The notes below the pieces were generated by a model. The model was given only the letters and a program-made list of their open reading frames with translations. It did not search any database and was not told where the DNA came from. 60,004 nt of DNA, from NCBI GenBank assembly GCA_021798915.1, contig JAJZBM010000015.1:1-60004 (forward strand), given 5' to 3'. The translations under genes and the position numbers were made by a program. Position 1 is the stretch's first letter. Each line of letters opens with the position of its first letter. This DNA comes from Pseudomonadota bacterium. Its GTDB lineage: Bacteria; Pseudomonadota; Alphaproteobacteria; Acetobacterales; Acetobacteraceae. Shown piece by piece: positions 44,965 through 54,289 of this stretch.

Positions 44965-47900
44965 GTGCCGGTCAGCTTCACCAAGCTCAGGATCGCCGGG
45001 TTCAAGAGCTTCGTCGAACCGACGGCGCTCGACATCCACCCTGGCCTCACCGGCATCGTCGGCCCCAATGGCTGCGGCAAGTCGAACATCGTCGATGCAC
45101 TGCGCTGGGTGATGGGGGAGAGCTCGGCGCGCAGTTTGCGCGGTGGCGAGATGAACGATGTCATCTTCGCCGGCACCGCGCATCGCCCGTCGCGCAATGT
45201 CGCCGAGGTGACGCTGACGTTGGGGGATGCTGAAGGGCGCGCGCCGCCGCCCTGGCACGAACAGGCTGAACTCGAAGTCACCCGCCGCATCGAGCGCGAG
45301 GCGGGGAGTTCCTATCGCGTCAACGGCCGCGAGGCACGGGCCCGCGACGTGCAGACGCTGTTTGCCGATCTCGCCTCCGGCGCGCGTGTTTCGGCGATGG
45401 TGAGCCAGGGGCGGGTTGCGGCGTTGGTCAATGCCCGCCCCGATGAGCGCCGCTCGATCCTCGAGGAAGCCGCCGGCATCAGCGGGCTGCACGCCCGCCG
45501 CCACGAGGCGGAGCTGAAACTGCGCGCCGCTGAGGCCAATCTCGTCCGCGCCGAGGAATTGCGGACCAATCTCGATGTCCAGTTGCAAGGTTTGAAGCGC
45601 CAGGCGCGTCAGGCCAATCGCTATCGCAATCTTTCCGGCGCCATCCGCACCGCCGAGGCCGAATGGCTGGCGATCCAGCACCAACGTGCCGCCGCTGCAC
45701 GCGGCAAAGCGCGTGAAGCGCTGACGGCGGCGGAAGCCGAGGTTGGCGGGCGTGCCGAGGCAGCGCGCGCCGCCTCGGCACGGGCGGAACAGGCGGCGCG
45801 CGCGTTGCCCGCGCTGCGGGGTGCCGAGGGCGAGGCCCGGACGGCGCTCGAGCGTGCCCGGGTCGCACTCGAACACAGCGCCGCCGAGGAGCAGCGTGCC
45901 GCGGCGGCGCTGGCGGAGGCACGGGCGGCGCGCCAGCAGATCGCACGCGACCAGGGGCATGCCGAGCAATCCCGCGCCGAGGCCGCCAACGCCCTTGCCC
46001 GGTTGGATGAGGAAGCAGCGCGGCTGATCGCCGAGGCGGCCGCACATCCGGCGCAAGCCGAGGCCGCCGCCGCGGCCCTCGCCGCCGCAATCGACGCAGT
46101 GCGGACGGCCGAAGCGGCGGCCAATCGCGCCCTGGAAACGGCAGCCAAGGCCGAGGCCGAGGGGCGGGCGCTGACAGAGAGACGCAGCGAGGCGGAAATC
46201 CGGTCGCGCCGCGCGAGCGCGACCCTGGCGCGGGTGCGCGAGGAAGCAGGGCGTCTCACCCTGATCGCGCCCGAGCGGCTGGCCGCCGCCGAGGCGGCAC
46301 AAGCCGCGGCGGAAGCAGAACTCGTCGCGGCACGGCGGCTTCGCGCCGAGACCGAGGCCGCGCGCCAAGCGGCGGAAGCCGCTTTCGCTGCTGCTCGCAA
46401 TGAACAGGGCGCGTGCGAGGTCGCGCAGGCGAAGCTCGCGGCCGAGACCGAGGCGCTGGCGGAATTGCTCGCGGTCAAGGATGGCGAACGCTGGCCGCGC
46501 ATGGTCGATGCCCTGGAGGTGCCGGCGGGGCTGGAAACGGCGCTCGGCGCGGCACTCGGCGAGGAACTCGAATCGGCGTCCGATCCGACGGCGCCGCGCC
46601 ATTGGCGGGAATTGCCGCCGCTCGACCCCATCCCGCCACTGCCCGAGGGGGCCGCGCCGCTCACCACCTTGGTCCGCGCCCCGGCCGCGCTTACCCGCGC
46701 GCTCGCAGCGATCGGGCTAGTCGAGGAGGATGCGACCGGGGATGGATTGCAGGCGCGGCTCGCGCCAGGGCAGAGCCTGGTCTCCCGCGCTGGCGCGGTC
46801 TGGCGTTGGGATGGTTATGGGATTCGCGCCGGCACGCCGACCGCGGCGGCGGTGCGATTGACGCAGCGAAACCGCCTGGCGGTGCTTCGCGCCCGGCTGG
46901 CCGAGGCGAGTGACGCGACAGCGGCGGCCCGTACCCGCCGGACACAAACCGAGACGGCGGAAAAATCCACCCGCGAAGCCGAGAAAACCGCTCGCGAAGC
47001 GGCCCGTGCGGCAGAACAGGGCGCTGAACACGCCCGCGCCGCCGCCGCTCGGCTTGCCGCCGAGGCCGCCGCCGCCACCGCGCGCGCCAAGGCTTTGGAC
47101 GAGCAATTGACACGCGCCGGCGCCGAAGCGGAGGCGGCGGAAGCGGCGGTGGCGCGCCTTGCCGAGGCCGCCGCCGCTCTCCCCGATGCCGCCGCCGCGC
47201 GGGCCGCGCGCGAGGCGGCGCGGGCGGCGCTGGCCGCGGCGCGCGAGAAAGAAAACGCGACCCGGCGCGCCCATGACGCGTTGGAGCGCCAAGCCACGCT
47301 CCGCGCCGACCGCCTCGCCGCGATCGCGACCGAACAGGACAATGCGCGGGCGCGGGCACGGGATGCCGAAAGGCGCGGCGCCGATTATGCCGCGCGGCTC
47401 GCCGAGAGCGAGACGACCCTGGCGCAACGCGAGGCGGAACCGGCGCGCCTTGCCGCGGCGCGCGACGGTTTCACGGAAGCCTTGGCAGCCGCCGAGACGG
47501 TGCATCGCCGCGCCGCCGACGCCCTCGCGGCCGCCGAACGCGACGAAGCCGCCGCCGCGCGCGCCGCGCGCGAGACCGAGGCGGCGCTGTCACGCGCCCG
47601 CGAAGCCATGGTACGGGCGGAAGGCGATGTCACGACAGCCGATCACGCCTGGGGCCTGATCGCCGAGCGGGTTCTCGAACGTCTCGGCGTCACCCCTGAT
47701 TTCCCTGCCCTCCCCGACCCGCTCGACGATGAAGCGGAGGAGAAAGCGCGCAAGCGCTTCGAGCGTCTGACCCGCGAGCGCGACGAGATGGGCCCGGTCA
47801 ATCTTCGCGCCGAGATCGAGGCCGGCGAGATCGAGACGCAGATCGAAACGATCACCCGCGAATGCACCGAGATCACCACCGCTATCGCCAAACTGCGAGG

Positions 47901-48429
47901 CTCGATCGGCCATCTCAATCGCGAGGGCCGCGAGCGCCTCGGCGCGGCGTTCGCCGAGATCGACAGCCATTTTCAGAGCTTGTTTGCCCGCATGTTCGGC
48001 GGCGGTCGGGCACATCTCGCGCTGGTCGGCTCGGATGATCCGCTGCTCGCCGGGCTCGAAATCTATGTCCAGCCGCCGGGTAAGAAACTGGTGACGCTGT
48101 CGCTGCTCTCTGGCGGCGAGCAGGCCTTGACCGCGCTCTCGCTGATTTTCGCCGTGTTCTGCTGCAATCCGGCGCCGGTCTCGGTGCTCGACGAGGTCGA
48201 TGCGCCGCTCGACGACAACAATATCGAGCGTTTCTGCACCTTGCTCGAAGACATGGTGCGCGAGACCGGGACGCGGTTTCTGGTGGTGACGCACCACCAT
48301 CTCACCATGGCGCGGATGGACCGGCTATTTGGCGTCACCATGCAGGAGCGGGGTGTCTCGCGCCTGCTTTCGGTCGACCTCGTGCGCGCCGGCGAACTGG
48401 TCGATCCGCCGCGGATGGCGGCGGAATAG
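44965..48429 (+). CDS. smc: Chromosome segregation protein SMC
   Basis: SMC organises and segregates chromosomes as an ATP-driven ring with ScpA and ScpB. The 1154-residue protein starts with GTG; Walker A is GPNGCGKS (residues 33-40). Two very Ala/Glu/Arg-rich coiled coils surround a hinge near residues 510-640. The C-terminal head has the signature LSGGEQALTALSLIFAV (near 1045) and Walker B VSVLDEVDAPLDDNN (near 1072). The hinge seems short and Ala-rich, as in other alphaproteobacterial SMCs. scpA and scpB are not in the window. Confidence 0.96.
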   Translation: MPVSFTKLRIAGFKSFVEPTALDIHPGLTGIVGPNGCGKSNIVDALRWVMGESSARSLRGGEMNDVIFAGTAHRPSRNVAEVTLTLGDAEGRAPPPWHEQAELEVTRRIEREAGSSYRVNGREARARDVQTLFADLASGARVSAMVSQGRVAALVNARPDERRSILEEAAGISGLHARRHEAELKLRAAEANLVRAEELRTNLDVQLQGLKRQARQANRYRNLSGAIRTAEAEWLAIQHQRAAAARGKAREALTAAEAEVGGRAEAARAASARAEQAARALPALRGAEGEARTALERARVALEHSAAEEQRAAAALAEARAARQQIARDQGHAEQSRAEAANALARLDEEAARLIAEAAAHPAQAEAAAAALAAAIDAVRTAEAAANRALETAAKAEAEGRALTERRSEAEIRSRRASATLARVREEAGRLTLIAPERLAAAEAAQAAAEAELVAARRLRAETEAARQAAEAAFAAARNEQGACEVAQAKLAAETEALAELLAVKDGERWPRMVDALEVPAGLETALGAALGEELESASDPTAPRHWRELPPLDPIPPLPEGAAPLTTLVRAPAALTRALAAIGLVEEDATGDGLQARLAPGQSLVSRAGAVWRWDGYGIRAGTPTAAAVRLTQRNRLAVLRARLAEASDATAAARTRRTQTETAEKSTREAEKTAREAARAAEQGAEHARAAAARLAAEAAAATARAKALDEQLTRAGAEAEAAEAAVARLAEAAAALPDAAAARAAREAARAALAAAREKENATRRAHDALERQATLRADRLAAIATEQDNARARARDAERRGADYAARLAESETTLAQREAEPARLAAARDGFTEALAAAETVHRRAADALAAAERDEAAAARAARETEAALSRAREAMVRAEGDVTTADHAWGLIAERVLERLGVTPDFPALPDPLDDEAEEKARKRFERLTRERDEMGPVNLRAEIEAGEIETQIETITRECTEITTAIAKLRGSIGHLNREGRERLGAAFAEIDSHFQSLFARMFGGGRAHLALVGSDDPLLAGLEIYVQPPGKKLVTLSLLSGGEQALTALSLIFAVFCCNPAPVSVLDEVDAPLDDNNIERFCTLLEDMVRETGTRFLVVTHHHLTMARMDRLFGVTMQERGVSRLLSVDLVRAGELVDPPRMAAE

Positions 48430-48566
48430 GCAGCGGCGCCAGACCCATTTGTTAAACTCCGGCCACCCGGCATGGCACGTTAGCATTTTATAAGAATTTT
48501 CTTGTTTCCGCGAAAAATTTCTGATTAATTAACCAAACGGCAATCAGCGGATACATGAGGCGGATC

Positions 48567-48902
48567 ATGAGCGTGTCATCGAACGAGACCGAACACGGGC
48601 AAACGCAGGGCGGGTCGGCGGAGGTCATTCCCTTCCCGGCGCGGCCGGCGGCGGATGCCGAGCGTCTGCGGCGCGCGCTCGCGGCGCTGGACCGGGCATT
48701 GTCCGATCAGCGTGCGGCGATATCCACCTGGCGCGGCGCGCTCGGCGATCTGCGCGTGGCGATGGCCGGGCTCGGCGGCCGGGTCGCGACCTACCAGGGC
48801 GAACTCGGCAAGCTCGCCGGTGGGGTTTCGGGGCTCAATGCCCGCGCGACATGGCTTCGCGACTGGGCTGACAAGGCGTTGGCCGAAGCCCCTCAAGCAT
48901 GA
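48567..48902 (+). CDS. Small protein of unknown function, predicted helical
   Basis: The product of about 111 residues has no family I recognise. A flexible start (SVSSNETEHGQTQGG) leads to VIPFPARPAAD and then a helix-rich body (RLRRALAALDRALSDQRAAI and LGKLAGGVSGLNARATWLRD) that looks like a coiled coil or four-helix repeat. ATG 48567 is preceded by GAGGCGG; ATG 48555 is an upstream alternative. The 126-base gap after smc is AT-rich and probably carries its promoter, so it need not be co-transcribed with smc. Confidence 0.6.
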   Translation: MSVSSNETEHGQTQGGSAEVIPFPARPAADAERLRRALAALDRALSDQRAAISTWRGALGDLRVAMAGLGGRVATYQGELGKLAGGVSGLNARATWLRDWADKALAEAPQA

Positions 48903-48955
48903 ACCATCCGGGTTGAGCCCTTCCGACTCGCTCCCGCGAGGTGTACCGCGCCCGG

Positions 48956-49211
48956 TTATTGAGACACTTGGTTGAAGCCTATGGACGAGTGGGGCCGAAA
49001 GCCGTGCCGTTCGATCAGCCAGATCGTGTTGTAGATGTCGCGGAATGCGATGAGCGCGGCCTGTAGTTCCTCAATGGTTGCGAAGGTCTGAACCCAAAGC
49101 AAACTCTCCTTGAGGGCCCGGATGAAGCGTTCGGCGTAGCCATCGCCCTCGGGCGCGCGGACGAAGGCAGGGGAGCTTTCGATGCCGAGAAAGGCGAGTT
49201 CCTGCTGAAAT
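48956..49211 (-). pseudogene. Integrase-core transposase remnant (IS481/IS3-like), C-terminal part
   Basis: With no start codon, the minus strand reads FLGIESSPAFVRAPEGDGYA, then ERFIRALKESLLWVQTFATI, EELQAALIAFRDIYNTIW and LIERHGFRPHSSIGFNQVSQ before a TAA stop. The motif EGDGYAERFIRALKE includes the last catalytic Glu region of DDE transposases and IERHGFRP is the usual tail. The N-terminal portion with the first two Asp residues is missing, because an in-frame stop occurs at the 5' end (49211) beside a 14-bp palindrome. This is an inactive remnant, abutting tRNA-like sequence near the denD stop. Confidence 0.85.
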
Positions 49212-49239
49212 TAATTTCACCAGCCCATGGTTCTCATCA

Positions 49240-49261
49240 GGGGGGCCAGCTCAGTTGGTAG
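49240..49261 (+). other. tRNA-like 5' fragment
   Basis: GGGGGGCCAGCTCAGTTGGT followed by AG resembles the acceptor and D-arm start of a tRNA (AGCTCAGTTGGTAG is the usual D-arm text). No anticodon or T arm follows; the sequence enters the denD stop region within about 10 bases. It may be a broken tRNA gene left by the mobile element whose transposase fragment lies next to it. Chance resemblance of a 14-base motif is possible. Confidence 0.4.
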
Positions 49262-49267
49262 TGACAG

Positions 49268-50257
49268 CTAGCGCGGCATCACCCCGCCGAGTTCATCCTC
49301 GATGTGGATGCGGATGATCTCATCGAAGCTGCTCTCGGCCCGGAAGCCGAGCGCGAGGGCGCGCCTGGGGTCAAAGCGTGTCGGCCAGCCGGCGACGATC
49401 GCGGCGATCGCCGGGTCTGGGACGCGGCGGATCAGACGCACCGCTTTGTCGCCGGCGACCCGGCCGAGGGCCGCGATCTGCTCGCCGACCGTCGCCGAGA
49501 GCCCGGGCATGCCGAGATTGCGCCGCGCCCCGAGGGGGGTGAGGTCGATCGTCGCCGCGTGGGTCAGAAACGAGACCGCGGCGCGCGGGCTTGCGTGCCA
49601 ATGGCGGACATCGTCGGCGACCGGCAGCACCGCCTCCATCCCCGCCAGCGGCTCGCGCAGAATGCCGGAGAAAAAGCCCGAGGCCGCCTTGTTCGGCTTG
49701 CCCGGGCGGATGCAGATAGTGGGTAGCCGAATGCCGATGCCATCGAAAATGCCGCGGCGCGAATAATCCGCGAGCAGCAATTCGCCGATCGCCTTCTGCG
49801 TCCCATAGCTGGTGAGCGGTGTCGTGAAGAACTCATCCGGGATCGGGTCCGGAAACGGCGCGCCGAACACCGCGATCGAGGAGGTGAAGACGACGCGCGG
49901 CCGATACGGGGACCGGCCGCCTTCGGCCCGGATCGCCTCGAACAGCGTCCGGGTGCCGTCGAGATTGACGCGATAGCCCTTGTCGAAATCCGCTTCCGCC
50001 TCGCCCGAAACGATGGCGGCGAGATGGAAGATGACATCGGGCCGCTTGGCGATGGCGGCCTCGGCGGCGCCGGGCGCGGCCAGATCGGCGGCCCAGCTGT
50101 CGATGGTGCCGGCGAAGGCTTTGGGCGCTTCGGGCGTCACGATGTCGGTGAGCGAGAGCCGGGTGATTTCGCGTCCGGCGAGGATTTTTTCCTCCGCGAG
50201 CCGAGCCGCGAGCTTGCGGCCGATCATGCCCCCGGCGCCGGTGATCAGGATGTGCAT
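49268..50257 (-). CDS. denD: D-erythronate dehydrogenase-like NAD-dependent epimerase/dehydratase family protein
   Basis: This is an extended SDR of 329 residues. It begins MHILITGAGGMIGRKLAARL (NAD site), continues VIFHLAAIVSGEAEADFDKG, then VFTSSIAVFGAPFP (catalytic Ser region) and YGTQKAIGELLL (YxxxK). The block GIRLPTICIRPGKPNKAASG fits the DenD branch, which oxidises D-erythronate in C4 sugar-acid catabolism. No companion kinase or aldolase (OtnK/OtnC) lies beside it, so the substrate assignment is moderate. Its stop lies 7 bases from the tRNA-like fragment. Confidence 0.78.
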   Translation of the reverse strand: MHILITGAGGMIGRKLAARLAEEKILAGREITRLSLTDIVTPEAPKAFAGTIDSWAADLAAPGAAEAAIAKRPDVIFHLAAIVSGEAEADFDKGYRVNLDGTRTLFEAIRAEGGRSPYRPRVVFTSSIAVFGAPFPDPIPDEFFTTPLTSYGTQKAIGELLLADYSRRGIFDGIGIRLPTICIRPGKPNKAASGFFSGILREPLAGMEAVLPVADDVRHWHASPRAAVSFLTHAATIDLTPLGARRNLGMPGLSATVGEQIAALGRVAGDKAVRLIRRVPDPAIAAIVAGWPTRFDPRRALALGFRAESSFDEIIRIHIEDELGGVMPR

Positions 50258-50383
50258 GGTTTTCCCTCCCTCTGCTTTCGCCTGATATCACTGGCCGGCG
50301 CGCGTGCCGGCGTCAATCCTTCGTCTTCGCGATCGGCGGCGGTGGCGCTATGCTGGGCTTCGGGCGGGGCGAGGAGAGAAACG

Positions 50384-52006
50384 ATGGCCGTGAGCGATTT
50401 CGAGATGGCAAAAAACGCGGCCAATCACGTGCCGCTGTCGCCCTTGAGCTTCCTTGCCCGGACGGCTTCGGTCTATCCCGACCACCTCGCCGTTCTGCAT
50501 GGCGCGCGGCGCTTCACCTGGGCCGAAACCGCGGCGCGCTGTCGGCGCCTCGCCTCGGCGCTCGCCGCGCGCGGGATCGGGCGCGGCGATGTGGTCGCGG
50601 TGATGGCGCCCAATATCCCGGCGCTGTTTGAGGCGCATTTCGGCGTCCCGCTGGCGGGCGCGGTCCTCAACGCCATGAACACGCGGCTCGACGCCGCGAC
50701 CATCGCTTTCATTCTCGCCCATAGCGAGTCGAAAATCCTGCTCGCCGATACCGAATACGCCGAAACCATCGAGGCCGCCCTCGCCCTGTTGCCCGAGCAT
50801 GCGCGGCCGCTTCTCGTCGATATCGCCGATGGCGACGCTGGGCGGCGGATCGCCGCGATCGAATACGAGGCCCTGCTCGCCAGCGGCGATGCCGATTTCA
50901 TGGGCGCCCTTCCCGGCGATGAATGGGAGGCGATCTCCCTCAATTACACCTCCGGCACCACCGGCAACCCCAAGGGCGTCGTCTATCACCACCGCGGCGC
51001 CTATCTGAACGCGCTCGGCAATATCGTCACCTGGGGGATGGCGCAGCATCCGGTCTATCTCTGGACGCTGCCGATGTTTCATTGCAACGGCTGGTGTTTT
51101 CCGTGGACCGTCACGGCGCTCGCCGGAACCCATGTCTGTCTCCGCCGCGTCGAGGCGCGGGCGATGTACGACGCCATCGCCGATGCCGGTGTCACCCATC
51201 TCTGCGGCGCGCCGATCGTGATGAACCTCCTGCTCCACGCGCCGGCGCCCGAGCGGCGCGATTTCGGCGGGCGGCGGATCGCGATGATGACCGCCGCCGC
51301 GCCGCCACCGGCCACGGTCATCGAGGGAATGGAGCGTCTCGGCTTCGCGATTACCCATGTCTATGGCCTGACCGAGGTCTATGGCCCGGTCACGGTCTGC
51401 GCCTGGCAGGAGGCCTGGGCCGATCTGCCCGCGGCCGAGCAGGCGCGGATGAAGGCCCGCCAGGGCGTGCCCTATCCGGTGTTCGAGGCGGTGATGGTCG
51501 CCGAGCCCGAAACCCTCGTCCCCGTGGCCAAGGACGGCACGGCAATGGGCGAGGTGTTCATGCGCGGCAATGTCGTGATGAAGGGGTATTTCAAGAACCC
51601 GGACGCGACCCGGGACGCCTTCGCCGGCGGCTGGTTCCATACCGGCGATCTCGGCGTCTGGCACAAGGATGGGTATATCGAACTCAAGGATCGCTCCAAG
51701 GACATCATCATCTCGGGCGGCGAGAATATCTCCACGATCGAGGTGGAAGGGGTGTTGTTCCGCCATCCCGCGGTGCTGGACGCGGCGGTGGTCGCGAAGC
51801 CCGATGAGAAATGGGGCGAAACGCCATGCGCCTTCATCACCCTCAAGCCCGGTGCTGTGGTGAGCGAGGCGGAAATCATCGCCTTCTGCCGCGCCCATCT
51901 CGCCCATTTCAAGGCGCCGCGCCATGTCGCGTTCGGCCCGCTACCGAAAACCTCGACCGGTAAGACGCAGAAATTCGTCCTTCGCGAACGAGCTAAGGAG
52001 ATATGA
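50384..52006 (+). CDS. Acyl-CoA synthetase (AMP-binding)
   Basis: The 540-residue enzyme activates a carboxylic acid with ATP and joins it to CoA. The P-loop-like signature NYTSGTTGNPKGVVYHH is near residue 188. YGLTEVYGPV, WFHTGDLGVWHKDGYIE and KDRSKDIIISGGENIS mark adenylate binding, and the catalytic Lys lies in PKTSTGKTQKF at the end. The block PMFHCNGWCFPWT favours medium/short-chain acyl-CoA synthetases of the AlkK type. ATG 50384 follows GAGGAGAGAAACG. A family A element follows 20 nt after the stop. Confidence 0.92.
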   Translation: MAVSDFEMAKNAANHVPLSPLSFLARTASVYPDHLAVLHGARRFTWAETAARCRRLASALAARGIGRGDVVAVMAPNIPALFEAHFGVPLAGAVLNAMNTRLDAATIAFILAHSESKILLADTEYAETIEAALALLPEHARPLLVDIADGDAGRRIAAIEYEALLASGDADFMGALPGDEWEAISLNYTSGTTGNPKGVVYHHRGAYLNALGNIVTWGMAQHPVYLWTLPMFHCNGWCFPWTVTALAGTHVCLRRVEARAMYDAIADAGVTHLCGAPIVMNLLLHAPAPERRDFGGRRIAMMTAAAPPPATVIEGMERLGFAITHVYGLTEVYGPVTVCAWQEAWADLPAAEQARMKARQGVPYPVFEAVMVAEPETLVPVAKDGTAMGEVFMRGNVVMKGYFKNPDATRDAFAGGWFHTGDLGVWHKDGYIELKDRSKDIIISGGENISTIEVEGVLFRHPAVLDAAVVAKPDEKWGETPCAFITLKPGAVVSEAEIIAFCRAHLAHFKAPRHVAFGPLPKTSTGKTQKFVLRERAKEI

Positions 52007-52026
52007 GGAGATTTTATAGATAAAAT

Positions 52027-52084
52027 GTTCTTTTTTGAAAAAAACCAAAAAACTTTTGCTCTGGGCAGTGCCTGCGGCACTGCC
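52027..52084 (+). repeat. Family A 3'-end element, copy 4 (after the acyl-CoA synthetase)
   Basis: GTTCTTTTTT then GAAAAAAACC: three bases of the right arm (GAA) are lost, so the first hairpin is weakened. CAAAAAACTTTTGCT follows, then the perfect second hairpin GGCAGTGCC / GGCACTGCC with a TGC loop (52064-52084). It faces copy 5 across a few bases, between convergent genes. Confidence 0.8.
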
Positions 52085-52097
52085 ACTCCAAGACTTC

Positions 52098-52139
52098 AGG
52101 ATAAAAGTCTTTTTGCTTCTTTTTCTTCAGAAAAAGAAG
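52098..52139 (-). repeat. Family A 3'-end element, copy 5 (after parE; sequence variant)
   Basis: On the minus strand, 12 nt after the parE stop: arms CTTCTTTTTC and GAAAAAGAAG (52116-52139, 4-base loop), then CAAAAAGACTTTTATCC. The first base of the stem is C rather than G on the 5' side and the 3' side changes to match, so pairing is preserved. This supports selection on structure and strand. Confidence 0.75.
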
Positions 52140-52151
52140 TCTTCCTTGACC

Positions 52152-54203
52152 TTAAATGTCTGGCGCCTCGACCGCGTCGGCATGGCTCTGGATGAACTGG
52201 AAGCGGAGTTCTGGTTTGCGGCCCATGAGCTGCTCGACGAGGCCCTCGGTGGTCGCGGCGGCGCCGTCGGGGATGGTGACCTTGAGGAGGGTGCGCCGCT
52301 TCGGATCCATGGTGGTCTGGCGGAGAATGGTCGCCGGCATCTCGCCGAGCCCCTTGAAGCGGCTGATTTCCACTTTCCCCGAGGATTTGAACGCGGTTTT
52401 CAGCAGTTTGTCGCGCTCGGCATCGTCCATCGCGTAGAGCGAGAGCGCGCCTTGCGTCAGGCGGTAGAGCGGCGGCTGGGCGAGGAAGAGATGGCCGCGG
52501 CGGATGAGTTCGGGGAGTTCGCGATAGAAAAACGTCATCAGCAGCGAGGCGATATGGGCGCCGTCGACATCGGCATCGGTCATGATGATGACCCGGCCAT
52601 AGCGCAGCTTGCCGGCATCGAAACGTGATCCGGCGCCGCAACCGAGGGCTTCGATGAGATCGCGCAATTCCTGGTTCTGGCGCAATTTGTCGGCCGACGC
52701 GCTGGCGACGTTGAGGATTTTGCCGCGCAAGGGCAGCACTGCCTGGGTTTCGCGGTCGCGCGCCTGCTTGGCCGAGCCGCCGGCGCTGTCGCCTTCGACC
52801 AGGAAGATTTCGGTGTCGGCAGCGGCTTCGCGGGTGCAGTCGGTGAGTTTGCCTGGCAGACGAAGCCGCCTGGTCGGGGTTTTGCGCGGCGTGTCGCGGG
52901 CCTCGCGGCGGCGCAATCGCTCCTCGGCGCGGTCGATGAGATGGCCGAGCAGGACATCGGCCCCGGCCGGATCGCCGGCGAGGAAATGGTCGAAATGATC
53001 GCGGATGCCGGCCTCGACCAAGCGTGTGGCCTCGGGGCTGGTCAGTTTTTCCTTGGTCTGGCCCTGAAATTGTGGCTCGGCGAGGAAAAGCGAGAATTTC
53101 GCAGAGAGCGGGGCGAGGACATCTTCGGCGGTGACTTGCGGCGCCCGGCGGTTGCCGCGCTGTTCGCCCCAGGCGCGGAAGCCCTTGAGGAGGGCGGCGC
53201 GAAACCCGGCCTCATGTGTCCCGCCTTGCGAGGTCGGGATGGTGTTGCAGTAGGAGTGGAGGAAACCTTCCTCCTCCTCGCGCCAGGCGAGTGCCCACTC
53301 CAGTCTTCCGCCGCGCAGACCCGGGAGGTGCGGCGCAAGCTCGGCCTCGCCGGCGAAGATCGGCGCCAGCAGGCGGGCGTCGGCGCCGAGTTCGGCCTCC
53401 AGACTGTCGCGGAGCCCGCCCGGGAAATGGAGTTCGGCGTTGGCCGGGGTCTCGGCGGCGTCGCCGGTGAGCAAAGCGGGGTCGCAGCGCCAGCGGAGAT
53501 GGACGCCGCGGAAAAGATAGGCTTTCGAGCGGCAGAGGCGATAAAGCCGTGCCGGGCTGAAATTGAGGGGGCCGAAAATCTCCGGATCGGGGCGGAAGCG
53601 GATGCTGGTGCCGCGGCGGTTTTGCACTGGCCCCGCGTTTTCGAGGCGGGTCTGTGGCTTGCCGCGGGCATAGCTTTGCCGCCAGAGCGTGCGCTCGCGC
53701 GCCACCTCGACCTCGAACTCCACCGAGAGGGCATTGACCACCGAACTGCCGACGCCATGCAGACCACCGGCCGTCGCATAGGCCTTGCCGTTGAATTTCC
53801 CCCCGGAATGGAGCGTGGTGAGAATGACCTCGAGCGCGCTGAGGCGCGGGAATTTGGGGTGCGGGTCGACCGGAATGCCGCGGCCATTGTCACGGATGGT
53901 GAGGAAATTGCCGGCGGCGAGGGTCACCTCGATGGCGCTCGCGTGGCCGGCGACGGCTTCGTCCATGGCGTTGTCGAGGATTTCGGCGGCGAGATGGTGG
54001 AGCGCCGCATCATCGGTGCCGCCGATATACATCCCCGGCCGGCGCCGCACCGGTTCCAGCCCTTCGAGGATTTCGATATCCCGCGCCGAGTAATCGGCTT
54101 CGCCAGCCGTCGCCTTGGCGGCGGGAGATTTCCCGGCGCCAGGTTTAACCGCACCCGGCGCGTCGGCGGGGGGAGGGGGGAGGGTAGAGAAGAGATCGTT
54201 CAT
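52152..54203 (-). CDS. parE: DNA topoisomerase IV subunit B
   Basis: ParE is the ATPase of topoisomerase IV, which unlinks daughter chromosomes. The 683-residue length fits ParE rather than the longer GyrB. The GHKL ATP site reads EILDNAMDEAVAGHA and IRDNGRGIPVDPHPK, then TAGGLHGVGSSVVNALS. The Toprim domain carries EGDSAGGSAKQARDRETQAV, then LPLRGKILNV, and DADVDGAHIASL binds Mg. The C-terminus has LMGRKPELRFQFIQ. The start MNDLFSTLPPPPADAPGA is an unconserved Pro-rich tail. A family A element follows its stop. Confidence 0.95.
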   Translation of the reverse strand: MNDLFSTLPPPPADAPGAVKPGAGKSPAAKATAGEADYSARDIEILEGLEPVRRRPGMYIGGTDDAALHHLAAEILDNAMDEAVAGHASAIEVTLAAGNFLTIRDNGRGIPVDPHPKFPRLSALEVILTTLHSGGKFNGKAYATAGGLHGVGSSVVNALSVEFEVEVARERTLWRQSYARGKPQTRLENAGPVQNRRGTSIRFRPDPEIFGPLNFSPARLYRLCRSKAYLFRGVHLRWRCDPALLTGDAAETPANAELHFPGGLRDSLEAELGADARLLAPIFAGEAELAPHLPGLRGGRLEWALAWREEEEGFLHSYCNTIPTSQGGTHEAGFRAALLKGFRAWGEQRGNRRAPQVTAEDVLAPLSAKFSLFLAEPQFQGQTKEKLTSPEATRLVEAGIRDHFDHFLAGDPAGADVLLGHLIDRAEERLRRREARDTPRKTPTRRLRLPGKLTDCTREAAADTEIFLVEGDSAGGSAKQARDRETQAVLPLRGKILNVASASADKLRQNQELRDLIEALGCGAGSRFDAGKLRYGRVIIMTDADVDGAHIASLLMTFFYRELPELIRRGHLFLAQPPLYRLTQGALSLYAMDDAERDKLLKTAFKSSGKVEISRFKGLGEMPATILRQTTMDPKRRTLLKVTIPDGAAATTEGLVEQLMGRKPELRFQFIQSHADAVEAPDI

Positions 54204-54289
54204 GCTGCGTTCCGATGTCCGCCGACACGCTATCGGGTAGGGGCGAGTCGTGTCCAGATTGGGGAAAGCGGCCTCATGGCGATCGGGGG

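Noticed and set aside
50348-51925. 525-codon open frame opposite the acyl-CoA synthetase
   Set aside because: The plus-strand gene carries all catalytic motifs of its family; the reverse frame has none.
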